64,000 nucleotides of DNA from the NCBI GenBank assembly GCA_948567375.1, contig OX419756.1, forward strand, positions 38,764,333 to 38,828,332, given 5' to 3'. The position numbers and the translations under genes are program-made. Source of the stretch: Lunularia cruciata (taxonomy: Eukaryota; Streptophyta; Marchantiopsida; Lunulariales; Lunulariaceae). Below the pieces are notes generated by a model, which saw only the letters and a list, made by a program, of their open reading frames with translations, was not told where the DNA came from and searched no databases. Position 1 is the first letter of the stretch. Every line of letters begins with the position of its first letter. Below are positions 49,433-60,600 of this stretch, one piece after another.

Positions 49433-50360
49433 CCAATTGTTTGTTGGTCAAGCAAAGCAAGGTATCTATGTGAAGCTCCTTGAATGGCAAGCAATCCGCT
49501 CCCAACACCCATTGCCAATGATCCTCTATGTACATCATAGAGGATCATTGTACATCCTTGTAATGAATCCACACTCAAGTTCTTTGCACTTGCATGAATT
49601 TCTTGTAACATGGGTACATTTGTAAGACCCCAATCCCAAAGTAAGAACTCCATTTTCTTTTCTTGATGAAGTTGTTTTAACTACACAATTTCCACTTATA
49701 CCCCTTGAGGGTTTGTTCAAGATTTCTACCACTTTGCCTCTTCTCAACTCAATTCTCCTCTAGAGAGTGCATCCTATCTTGACTAAATTTTTAAATTCCC
49801 TTGACAATGTGATTCCTTGATCCGCTCCCACAATTTCACTTCCTTAGTTTTTGATAATCTCAACAAAATTTGGAAATCCGAGCTCAAAATTCCTCATGTG
49901 ACGTTAAAGGAGATGTTGGTTACAAAGAGAAAAACACAAGGATTGGAAAAAGTAAAAATATATAAGATTTGACTTGTGAGGTGGTGTTGGAATTTTTACA
50001 GTCTTGATAGGTAAGATCCATCCTCCATCTGATATGGCGGTTGGTGAAGGGTTGCAATCATCCATTGCACCCTTGAGCCCGAGCACAAAATGGTAACCAA
50101 TGGTTCTTTGGTGGCATGCATATCTTTTTGCATGATCTTGAAACAACAATGGAAATCAACAAAGTTTCATATTCTTAGAAAGTTATTGTGGCCCTTTTTT
50201 TCTTGCATAATCTTGCAAAGTAGGGCTTCCTTGTAGTGGAGTGGTTTCTTTTGTTTGGTGTGCATGTTTGTATGCCCTATGGAGCAAAAACAAAGTGGGT
50301 CCAACTGCAAAATGGTTTGGTGTTGTTCTCGTTGAGTGACCTTGTAGGCACATTTCATTG
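49433..50360 (-). pseudogene. Upstream part of the unknown retroelement ORF
   Basis: Minus-strand open pieces at 49653-49417, 50149-49904 and 50358-50167 precede the 120-codon frame and may be its N-terminal part or leader. I recognise no domain. The 35-bp hairpin at 49516-49550 lies inside. Confidence 0.3.
49516..49550. repeat. Perfect 15-bp hairpin
   Basis: CAATGATCCTCTATG is followed by TACAT and its exact reverse complement. No mismatches. Confidence 0.9.
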
Positions 50361-52611
50361 AGGCCCCATATCCCTCTATATTATACCTCTAAACCCATTA
50401 CTCCCTACAAACACCGCTTCTTGACACCTGAATTGGACTATTTACTGAAAGGAAAAAAAAAAAAAAACAAAGAAAAGTAATGCTCACAAGGAAGTGGGTT
50501 GTGACAAGTTTACTTGAAAATAGTATAAATTCAATAAATGGTAGCTTCTCTTTTGTATAGTGGGTTGGAAATGAAAAAATGATAGATAAGAATAATCATT
50601 AATATTGTGCAAGATTATTATGATTGAAATAGGTGGCAATTAGGTTTTCCTTATGCTTTGATAGAGTTTTAAATTTGTTTATTCTATAAAAAGGTTCTTG
50701 GATGAAAGCAAGAAGGAAAAAACATTTCCTTTGTGGGTATTTATCTTCTAGTAAAAAATATATATTTACTTTAAGCAGATAATTTGAATATTTTAAGTTG
50801 TAATATTTTCTTTATATTTTTATTATGGTTCCATTATATGATAGAAGCAACAAAATAATATAGATTTAGATATCAATTTTGATGTTCAAAATCTATGATC
50901 AATTTAAAGAGTTATCTAGTACCATTTTTTCTTCATGCTTGGATAGAGATTTTTGTATTAAGCTGTTTTTATTTCAAAATTAGCAAAAAATACCAAAAAT
51001 CATATTCTTGAATCTAATTCTTATTGGTTTAAAATTTGATTATTTTGACTTGTAAGATCAAAGAGCTTACATGGATAAAAAAATTTATTAATCATATAAT
51101 TTTAGGGATATAGAAGTACTTCTTACAATAAACATGTATAATATTTCTTTTACAAGTATGAGATTATCAATAGAATAGGAGATAATTTATAGTTTTTATA
51201 CAATTTGTATCCTTCTCATTATATACAATGTAAACATCTAAATACTCTTATTTTATGTTGAATTTTTAACTCAAATTGTAGAGAATCCACAATTTAGGAT
51301 AATATACATCTCTTTATAAATCTCTCGTGGAATTTGACAATTATCATTTATTATCTAAGAACTTTTTGGAGATTCATCATCAAAGTATATTTATTTTGTA
51401 AATTTTACTTGGGTGGAACTTACTTCCTTTCAATTAGTTACAAATTAATCAGCATAAAATAAAATAAAGGTGTACTTTATAAACTGGTATTATTATTAAA
51501 ACTAAATACCTATCTCAATCAACCTTGAAGCAGTGCAGATAAATAAATGTGTATAATTTTCACCTGTTCATATGTACAAAATGCCTATATTTGAAAGCAT
51601 GTAGAAGTAAAATTTCATCATAAATGATTCAGAATATCTGATCATAATAATATAATATTTCTTATAATTTGTGGAAAATTTAAGTTACAATTTTAATTTA
51701 TAAATATAAGCCATGTATTGATCACCTAATGTTGTATATGGATAAGTTAAAGTTACAGTAAAACATTATGCCAGATGATTCTTCAATTTCACTCAAAGTC
51801 TGTTTTTATCTTAATTTTATGTTTAAGTTAGTAAATTTGTAGTTATTAAATCATATGAATTTCCTTTTCAGGAAAAAAGTATTTAGATAGGTAGAGCTTC
51901 TGGTTTATGTATCTTAAAATAACATAGAATGACACTAGACTTGGATTTGGTATAGTTGTTGTCTTTATTTTCAAAATAATGAGAAAACATATTTTAAAGA
52001 TTGAATGAATAGCTATAGAAAATTGAAGTAGGGTGTGATGATAATTGAAAATATTTATTCATAATTTTTACCATTTTAGTGGATAGTATTATTTCAGGCA
52101 TGAATATAACTTTTTAATCCAAGATTTATGAAGTTAGAAAATTCCCAAATACCTTGATATTGAATCTGTAATAGATAAAATATTTAAGTAGATTATGGTA
52201 TTGAAATAAATTATTATCTTATAATCAATTGTTAAGATCTACAAAATCGATCTTCTATAGCTTGTGCATGCATAAAAATTCTTACTAAATGGACTCTAGA
52301 AGAAATATGCATCAAGGGCTTAGTTTGATATATGACAGTGTAATATAATGTGAAGATTGGATATAAGACAAATAGATTAGTTTAAAATATAGTGAAACAT
52401 AATATGGTATAAGAAGAGTGGTGTACATATGCAAAACCAATTATTCACTTCATGTTTAAGTACACCATGTCTATTTTACGTTTATAGTTATTTGTTGGAT
52501 TATATATATCATGTATTGAGAGATTATTTAAAGAGTACTTTCAACAAGTATAATTATGATTTATATGATTCACACTTCTATGCATAATAAAATTATAATA
52601 ATCCTTTTTCA
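50361..52611. other. Very AT-rich stretch without recognisable gene
   Basis: No ORF over 60 codons and no element similarity. It has a poly-A run at 50451-50467 and many short A or T runs. It is the last part of the AT-rich side before the composition changes. Confidence 0.55.
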
Positions 52612-52675
52612 TCTCTCCCTTGTACGGCTTGATGAGGTCTTCCCATCCTTCATTTTTTCTACGCGGTCGTCCTTA
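52612..52675 (-). repeat. GC-rich interspersed repeat, copy 1
   Basis: The minus strand carries GGACGACCGCGTAGAAAAAA, then TGAAGGATGGGAAGACCTC and ATCAAGCCGTACAAGGGAGA. It matches 56144-56203 over about 60 bases. It marks the first CpG-containing sequence after the AT-rich part. Confidence 0.8.
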
Positions 52676-53081
52676 TTTTTATAAACGTATTAGGATTCTC
52701 TTTCTATACCTTTGTAATCAGTTGCAGTTCAGCATACAAAGTCAATAGGTTCGCAAGTATATTTTTCCAGATTATGGAACTTGAAAAATTATCTTATGAA
52801 TTCTTTGTTTAGATTTAGAAAGTATATGTATATTATCGATTATGACAATTGCGGAAATATCAACATGTGTCTCACCTCAAATTTCTAGCAAAATTAGACA
52901 TCATATAATAAGTTCATTTTTTATGTATGTAGCTGTGGGTTCCTACGCAAAATGATCACAAGACAAAAAGATAATAGATAAATACCCGATGTTTATGATA
53001 ATCTATCAAGTGGAAACTTCAATTAGACTTTTATACATTTTGGCTGTAAAAATATGTTTATCATTCAAATTTCAATCTATC

Positions 53082-53245
53082 ATTCAATATTTGGGAAAGA
53101 AGATAAAGAAAAGCAAAGGATTATTCTAACTTTATGGCATTTGTAATACTCAATACTATGGACATTCAATATTTGGAAAAGAAGACAAAGAAAAGCAAAG
53201 GATTATCCTAACTTTTTGGCATTTGTAATACTGAATACTATGGAC
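53082..53245 (+). repeat. 82-bp tandem duplication
   Basis: 53082-53163 and 53164-53245 are adjacent copies that start ATTCAATATTTGG and end ATACTATGGAC, with about six mismatches. Confidence 0.92.
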
Positions 53246-53309
53246 ACTACGATCTCCACTTATCATAGGGAAATCTTGGAAGGAAGTAGTGACTTGGTAT
53301 AGATAGATT

Positions 53310-53352
53310 GGCTCAGTAAGTAAGTAGGTAAGTAAGAAATTAAGTAAATAAT
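53310..53352. repeat. Degenerate GTAA tetranucleotide repeat
   Basis: Seven or so AGTAAGTAAGTAGGTAAGTAA-like units, imperfect. Confidence 0.7.
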
Positions 53353-54074
53353 GAATAGGTAATCACTTAATGTGAAACTATAATAGTTAAAAAGGTTTCA
53401 ACAAGTGACAAAACTTCACACGCGGACTTGGGGGTTTATTTAGGCGTATATTATCGGTCTAATAAATATAGCTGGTTTACTTGTTGTCGAATAGTAAAGT
53501 TTTACTTATGGCGAATCATGTGGGATTAAACATGGCTGATTCTACTACTCGTCTTAAGATTATTCTATGGTGGAGGGTAAGTAGATAAAGAATAACAGAC
53601 AACAAAGACCAGCATCGAGATGGTCTTCGCAAATTGAGATGGTATCCTGAAAAGTACATTTTGTCTAGTCTGGCATGCACTTTAGGCAGACTTATTGAGT
53701 CTTATGATTACAGTAGCCGACTATTTGAGGCTATTCTGGCTAGGAATCAGGTGGAAAATCTTTACCACGTAAGAATCCGGAATGAAAGGAAAGAGTTTCA
53801 ACCACGTTCGTCGGTCACTATTGCTAGAGTTTGTCGTTTTCTGCACCAACGACGTTAGCACTTACAAAGTAGTAGAGGATAAGACCTCGTGGTTTCTAAA
53901 TTAGAAATTTTACCGTTGACTCACGGTGGAGTGTTTCGACAGCTCTGTGCATTGGCAACAGCAATCGATGTACGAACTTTGCCGTGTTTCTGGAAAGCGA
54001 GTTTCATCTGAACTTGCGTCATTGTATTCTGCTCTCGTTTCGTAAGCCCTTCAGGCTAGCCCTTTCGTAAGCCC

Positions 54075-54116
54075 TTCAGAGATCGGCATGCAAAATCCCG
54101 CATTCCGATCTCTGAA
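54075..54116. repeat. 12-bp stem hairpin
   Basis: TTCAGAGATCGG pairs with CCGATCTCTGAA. A further ATGC/GCAT pair lies inside the 18-base loop after one mismatch. Confidence 0.85.
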
Positions 54117-54240
54117 TTGCTGCTCTAAATCACATGTACTGTCAGCCTGACACTGTCTGTCTGGTTTGCTGAAAGCTTAACTATCTTGACTATCAGATAT
54201 CTTATTTCCTTTAGTTGTCAGTCAATTTCTTAGAGTAGAA

Positions 54241-54273
54241 GGCGACCGCGTGAAAAGAAACGAAGGATGGGAA
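54241..54273 (+). repeat. GC-rich interspersed repeat, copy 2 (partial)
   Basis: GGCGACCGCGTGAAAAG and AAACGAAGGATGGGAA match the first half of the repeat at 56144. Confidence 0.75.
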
Positions 54274-55464
54274 TTAGTTGTCAGTCAATTTCTTTGGAAT
54301 TCCCTTCCTTTTCGGTACATGATTCTCTCTCATGTGATTGTACCACATCGTGTACGAAAATGCTGGTTACAGACCAAACTCAGGCCACTTTAGCACTGTT
54401 GTCAAGAGGAGGAGATCCGACGTTGAAATGTCGGGAGGAGAAACGAGTCTCAAGTGGTAGATGCTCTGATTGACACATATTACTTGTAACAATAAGCTGG
54501 GAGTTGCTAGAGTGGCACTCCGTTGTTACACTTGTCCAGGCCCTGCTTCATCCGGTACATTCGTGACACGGTAGTAAGAGTATATAGACGGCAAAACGTC
54601 TTCACCCAATCGGCCCATGAGTCAGAGCCACTTTCAGGAAGGAAATTATCTACCACATGTCGTGAAGGCAGGAGCAAGAAGAAGACAATCATTTCCAATC
54701 AACCAAGTCGTTGATTGAAAAGCAAATACTTACTGTTGCGTATGGTTTAGCCATGAGAGTATATATTAGATAATTCCAGAGGCGGTGATGGTCCTATTCG
54801 ATCAACCCTGATCTTACTTGTCATTGGCTTTATCGACCCAGTTCCAGGTTGAGGATGTTTGAGTGTTTGTCACTGTTACTTGATGTGGGCAAGTGGATCG
54901 AAAGGGAAACAAGACGGGTTGTTGACGACGAGAGAAATGCAAGACATTGTAATCTAGTCGAGGCGTATCGATCACATATCTTCTGCTAACTTGGTCGAGA
55001 AGAAGGTGAGGTAGATATTAAAAGACAAACCATATCGTGGACTTTGACGGCGGGAAGTCGGAAGGCAGACACATACGAAGTTTGTCTGAAAGGAAAACAA
55101 GCAAAGTTGTGAATGGATTCTGAGGTTTGATAGTTTGTCTTGTAAGATTAATCAATTAGTTTCTTCTTTTGTTGATAAGTTGTCTATAGAGGGAAAGAGT
55201 TTATTCTGCCTACAAAGTACAAAACCGAAGCTTCACTCTTACACTTTGCTTAGTACGTAAATCCACTATCTTGTGTCATGTTAACTCCCGCGATTAAGTT
55301 TATTCGTGCTCGATTAAAATGAAGTTATCCTCATTATTCACTTGATTTCTGTATATGTTTAACTAGATAAAACACATGTGCTATACTCTTAAGATATACT
55401 AGTGCTATATTCTTAAGATATCAACCCATATCTCATACGAAAAATAGACTATAAGGTAAAACAT

Positions 55465-55490
55465 TAAATAAATAAATAAATAAATAAATA
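55465..55490. repeat. AAAT microsatellite
   Basis: Six AAAT units in a row. Confidence 0.9.
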
Positions 55491-56143
55491 TATCTGAAGA
55501 GAGACAAGGGAAGCATATGTTTTCTCCATATTGTGGGGCAAAGATTTTACCTGGAGATTAGTTAACCATCCCATTGAGATTTGACTTATGCAAAGTGTTT
55601 GACAAGGATTGCTGCTTCAAGAGGGAAGCAGACACGTCGTGGACAGGAAAGGCCCGTCGAACCATGTAAGAGGTAGACTAGGAAAGTGGACCACAACTTC
55701 ATGTGAAGGTAACAGAAAATCAATCAGGTAGTAAAGAAGCCGCTTGGAGTCAGATTTCTGTTGTTCTTGCTACTACTATTCATGCACTTAATCATAAAAT
55801 ATTCAACATACACAGAAGTAAATCTAAACAAATACCATGGTCTCTCAAACACACATAAAGATATTGTAACAGTCATCTCAAACTTGCCATTCATTCTAGC
55901 ATCTTAACTTAGTAGCTGTATGGATAACAGTTACACGAGAACGGACCCACTTCTCAATGAGGTACCATATTGGTGCTTGAGATAAATGATTGACATGTTT
56001 AGTCTGGATCTCTAGTAAATTAACATCTTATCGCTGTAAGCCTCCTGAAGTACGAACCAGGGGAAACTTAAGACATATCATGCATGAGAAGTAACAAAGT
56101 TATTCACAACTAACAACAACCCTTAAGTAAATGAAGTAAAGGG

Positions 56144-56203
56144 CGACCACGTAGAAAGCACGAAGGACGGGAACACCCCATCAAGCCGTACAAGGGAGAG
56201 AAA
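56144..56203 (+). repeat. GC-rich interspersed repeat, copy 3
   Basis: GGGCGACCACGTAGAAAG, ACGAAGGACGGGAACACC and CATCAAGCCGTACAAGGGAG form the full-length copy, matching 52612-52675 on the other strand. Confidence 0.8.
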
Positions 56204-56228
56204 ACAAAAGGTAAAATGGGCCTAAGCA

Positions 56229-56320
56229 AGAGGCGACCGCGTAGGAAAAACGAAGGATGGCCTAAGCCCCAATAAGTAAATAGAATGGGGCTAAGCCCCT
56301 TAAGTAAATAGAATACATAC
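56229..56320 (+). repeat. GC-rich repeat copy 4 with TAAGCCCC direct repeat
   Basis: GGCGACCGCGTAGGAAAAAC and GAAGGATGG are the first half of the repeat. Immediately after come two copies of a 29-30-bp unit (CTAAGCCCC, then TAAGTAAATAGAATGGGG) with the palindrome GGGGCTAAGCCCC between them. The minus-strand ORF at 56373-56110 merely reads through these repeats. Confidence 0.75.
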
Positions 56321-57200
56321 TTGCTTTCTGTCTTCCAGTAAGAAGTAGGATATAAAGCGCTCCATGGTGACATCCAGCTCCAGAGTGCTTTAAGCCGGTA
56401 TTCTACCTCACATTCTAATGCCAGACGCAGGCTGTCTTTGCAAAAAGTTCAGCCCCCGTTACTAGAACCCAAAGGCATCAATCGCCCCACCTTGCAGGAG
56501 CAAAAAGTGACATGTTAGAGCATTCTCGGTTCTTATAAACTGCAGACGCCTAATTCAACTCTAACGGATATTTCACGTAGGCTACGCTGTCGGTCGCCTA
56601 GGCTCCTGCTCTTAATACCGTCGTAGGGAAGAGGCTTTTACGGTTCCGGGGCTCCGGCTCGGAAGAGCTGAAAGTCCGAGGAGACAGCCGTTGAAAGTTT
56701 TGGAAGCGAAGGGCGTTAGTCCCAAAATTACGGCTGGCGGAAAGTGAAGAGCCAGCCGGACGCAAAGAGACAGGGTAGTCTGGACTTGGAAAGGACTGCG
56801 GTCGAATCCTCGTGTCGCCTTCTGCTGCTGGTAGTCAATCGTTCTCCGGACCGAGGGAAGCGTTCGTCTCCCTCTTGTCTTCGACTCCACTAATTCTGCG
56901 TTCGTTCTTTGTGAGATCGAGCGAAGATCGAAACCTTCCGCACTTTTAGAAATTCAGCTTCTGATTTTGCTGCAGTCTTGCAATCACGCGAAGAGAGAGA
57001 GCGAGACGTTGAGATAGTGACAACTTCCGGTTTCAGTGTAAGGAAGATTGGGGGTTGTGGACGCACCGAGCGAGTAAGCAAGAATAACATAGGAACGGAG
57101 GAAGCTTTCTGCCGGGTTACGTCTAGTGAATAAGCTCGCCTGTGGAGAGAGAGAAGAGTTCGAAGAGTATTTGAAGTGGGAGAAAGATTCGGGGGACAGG

Positions 57201-57227
57201 ATGAGATTGAGTTACGGAGATGAATAG
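57201..57227 (+). other. Upstream ORF 1 in the NMCP leader
   Basis: An 8-codon ORF (MRLSYGDE, stop). Its stop overlaps the next upstream ORF. Confidence 0.5.
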
Positions 57228-57249
57228 GTTAACGAAGCCGAAGTGCTGA
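57220..57249 (+). other. Upstream ORF 2 in the NMCP leader
   Basis: A 9-codon ORF (MNRLTKPKC, stop) that overlaps ORF 1 and ends 70 bases before the main start. Confidence 0.5.
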
Positions 57250-57319
57250 AACAGAGGGAATATTGGAGGACTCTGAGGGACGAAGATTAAGAAGAGGGGA
57301 GTTGTCAGGGAAGTGGCAC

Positions 57320-57676
57320 ATGTTTACACCTCAAAAGAGAGCTCAGCCTAGCTGGGCTCTTCAGAACTCTGGGGAGAAGACGACGACAGGCCGGAGAGAC
57401 AAGGGCAAGATAATTAATTCAGATGGAAGGACTGGGGGAAACACTCCTCACACTACAGAAATGACAACCACTGTGGTGGAGAGGAGTGTTGTGGAGATGA
57501 GTATGGTGGATATAGGGCCTCCCGTTGCATCCTTAGATGGGAGGGGAGTCGAGGGGAGTCAGTCGGAGCCAGAAATTTGGAGACGCTTTCAGGAAGCCGG
57601 TGCTCTTGATACGGAGTCGCTGGAGAAGAAAGATCGAGTAGCGTTACTTAACAAAATTTCAACACTGGAAGCTGAG
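57320..57676 (+). CDS. NMCP1: NMCP exon 1
   Basis: 119 codons from MFTPQKRAQPSW to KISTLEAE, ending in phase 0 at a GT (57677). The head is low-complexity and Ser/Thr-rich until DRVALLNKI, where helix starts. An in-frame ATG 57 bases upstream (57263) would add 19 residues not expected in the family. Confidence 0.85.
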
Positions 57677-60600
57677 GTACTTGGCACATCTTTGTTGGGT
57701 TGTCTTACTGGACTGACATCTTTGGTTATATGAACTCTGCTCTCTACCTTTGAAAGGGTGCGGTTCCTTTCTTTGCTTTATCTACAACGATTTTTGCCCC
57801 TTGGCTCTCTAGGAGAGCCCTCTGAAGAAGATGAAAGGAGCACTTGTTGGGAACAACCTAAGGAGCATAGGCGAAAACACGCCCAAAGCTGGAATAGTTA
57901 TCTTTCCTTCTTGTGATCTTGTGCACACGAAACTCAGTATCAATCCATTTATGGAGTTTGACCTAACAGTCAATGTATGTAGTCGATACAAGGATGTTAT
58001 TAGTTTCCACAAGTCAAAAGATAGTCAAGAAGTTCTTTTGTATATCAGATGGTTATTAATACGGTCCTTATTGTAGTATAAGTTTTACGTTTTATTGAAT
58101 TTTGGTCCCTGCATACGATAGAAGATATCGTCGGCCTTTCTCGCGTCTAGTTTGAACACCAACGATATCACGAAAGAAACTGAGTGAGCCAGTAGTCACT
58201 TGGTATCCATCTTCAATGGTACATAGACGCCTGGGAATACTATATCGCATGATGTGTGAAGGCCTCTCAATCTTAATTTCGAAAGAAATATTTACAGTTT
58301 TTGCTCACAAATTTGAGGTGTGCACAAATGTTGGCAGCTCTACGACTATCAGTACCAGATGGGACTCCTGCTGATGGAACGAAAAAATTGGAATACGAAG
58401 AGCGAGGAGTTTAAGGCTGCTATCCTCGAAGCCGAAGAGAACACCCAGAGAGAGCAGGCTGCTCACTTGATAGCTCTTGAAGAAGCAGAAAGGCGGGAGC
58501 AAGCTCTTAAGAAGTCTCTCGATATTGAGAAGCGATGTGTGGTGGATGTAAGTGGAACACCTCGATTAAGTACAACTCAGTTTTCTCCAACTAGCCTCAT
58601 CCATGGTGTTCAGGTTGCCGGAAAGTTTCAGCAGCGAACCAAGAAGTGTCGGTTTTCCTGCACAGAGTCTTTGCAGTGGCGTCTTTTATTTGAGGCCCAT
58701 GTGTCCTGTATGCTTGAGAACGGAGTACGTCCAGTGATGAATTGTTTACCACCGTAAACAATTCTTCAAACCGCTTGAATTGTCTCTGTTGAAGGCGTTG
58801 CCCACCTAGTCCTCATGGCACGATTTGCTGCCCATGTGTATGCCTTCGTTGGACTCTTGAGATGATCGGTCAGGGGTACAGTGCTTTGTGCAGGATTGAC
58901 GGAGTTGGATAAGTAGAGGGTTAAAGGTTGAAGGGGTCATCATTTGGATAGCTTTTGTTGCCGAGGGTTGCGGAGTTCGCGCTCAGTATGTGAGCACTGA
59001 TGCATGTAGATTGAGCTTGTTATTGTAATCATAATCTTTCTCATCGAAATTAGAGGGCTTGTTCTCATGCAAAGTTTATTCTTCTCAGCTGGAGAGAGCT
59101 TTGAAAGAATTCCGAGCCGAGGCAGCCGAAGTCAAACAAGCCGCCGAAAATCAAGTGGCTCACGCACGAGAGATGGTATTTGGAATAGATGAAAAACTTC
59201 TTAGAGCCGATGCTAAACTCTATGAAGCCCAAGCTGTCCATGCCGAAGCTAGTCGCCGACACGCTGACTCGGAGAGAAAGATAGAGGAGGTCGAGGCACG
59301 AGAAGACGCCCTCAGACGAGAGAGACAGGGCCTCCTTGGCGAGTAAGTTTCGTCTACTATTAGTATTTATTTCGAATTTGATTAATTCTTTCCTAATGTG
59401 TTTGTCCGAGTCTTCCGCGTCGTTGGAAACGTAGAGGTACCTTTTCCCTTGATCTTCGATCACGCTGAACATTGGTGAAGAGCGCCCGGGGTATTTATCT
59501 CTGTCTGGCTCCGTGTCTGTCTGGAGTCCGCAAAGAACTGGCTAGCCAGAGTTCTCCAGCTGAGCAAGTTTTTCAGCTGGTGGGGAAGGAAACCGTCTTC
59601 TGGTTGCGCTTACTTAGTACATGGAGTCAGCCGGCATCCATTTACGATGGAATGTTTGTATAAAGGCTTACCGTCGCGGCATATGTGAATCTTTTTAGGT
59701 TGGAAGCCCGGAAGCAGGAACTTGATAAAGAGGAACAGAGCTTGAAAGACTGGGAGAATAGGCTGCAAGAAGGCAGAGATCGAATCCATGAAGGTGAGAG
59801 GCTTCTCAACAGAAGGGAGCAGTCCATCAATCAGCGCGATGAAGAAGTGAAGCGTCTAGAGAAGAAGCTGCAAGAGACGTCATATGAAATGGAGAGAGAG
59901 CGCACATCACTGCAGGAGCTGGAGGCAGACTTGAACTTACGTCTGGCATCAATAACAGAGAGGGAAGAGGTTCGAACATCTGCACGCTTTGGCCCAAGAG
60001 CGATAAGGGGAGGAACACTAGATTTCGTGTTCTTGAGACGAATTTGTGTATAATGTTTGTGATTTCATGTTGTGTAATATGCATTTCATGTATAACTTGT
60101 GATTTCATGTTGTGGGAAGAAAGGTTTTCATTGAGGTCCTCAACTTCTTCATTTTTTGGTGCTCAGACCGCACTAGGAAGAGAGATTTCCATCGAAAAGA
60201 AGGAAAAGGATGCTCTTATAACCCAACAGAGGGTTGCGAGTCGATTACTGGTAAGCTTCAGAACTCTTCGTCCTCTTAGGAAGGCATATTCTTGCTTGTA
60301 CATACCCAGCGATGGTTGGTCTGGTAGATTTTGCATGCAACTTTTTAGACAAGTGAGCCACCTCAATTGTGATCCTTTCGCAGAGAAAGATAATAACGAG
60401 CTAACACTTGTAACTTAACAATCACTTAACGCTTCCATGGAGTCTCGCTTTTTAGGCGAGCGCGATGATGATAATGAAATATCTTGGTAGGAAGATGGCA
60501 TTTTACATTATGACTTGAACAGTAAACTGGTAATGCTGTCTGGAATCAGGAACTCGATGCTCTTGAACATCAAGTGAAGAGAAAAGAATCAGCCATCAAT

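Larger units (their letters stand above)
53353..56109. other. Intergenic stretch upstream of the NMCP gene
   Basis: CpG-containing sequence without a gene I can support. Short frames at 53634-53858, 54267-54473 and 54507-54714 have no family match. It holds a direct repeat of TTTCGTAAGCCCTTCAG (54038-54054 and 54062-54078), the hairpin at 54075-54116, a copy of the GC-rich repeat at 54241-54273 and an AAAT microsatellite at 55465-55490. Confidence 0.5.
56534..57319 (+). promoter_or_regulatory. Putative core promoter and 5' leader of the NMCP gene
   Basis: A TATAAA at 56534-56539 is the only good TATA match in the GC-richer block before the gene. If used, the leader would be about 750 bases. 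The leader contains two short upstream ORFs (57201-57227 and 57220-57249) and an in-frame upstream ATG at 57263. The transcription start cannot be determined from sequence. Confidence 0.35.

Noticed and set aside
53634..53858. 74-codon plus-strand frame in gene-like sequence
   Set aside because: No ATG at its start, no family match and no splice context. Treated as chance.
56110..56373. 87-codon minus-strand ORF with repeated PSFFLRGR-like text
   Set aside because: The repetition comes from the GC-rich DNA repeats it reads through, not from protein selection.
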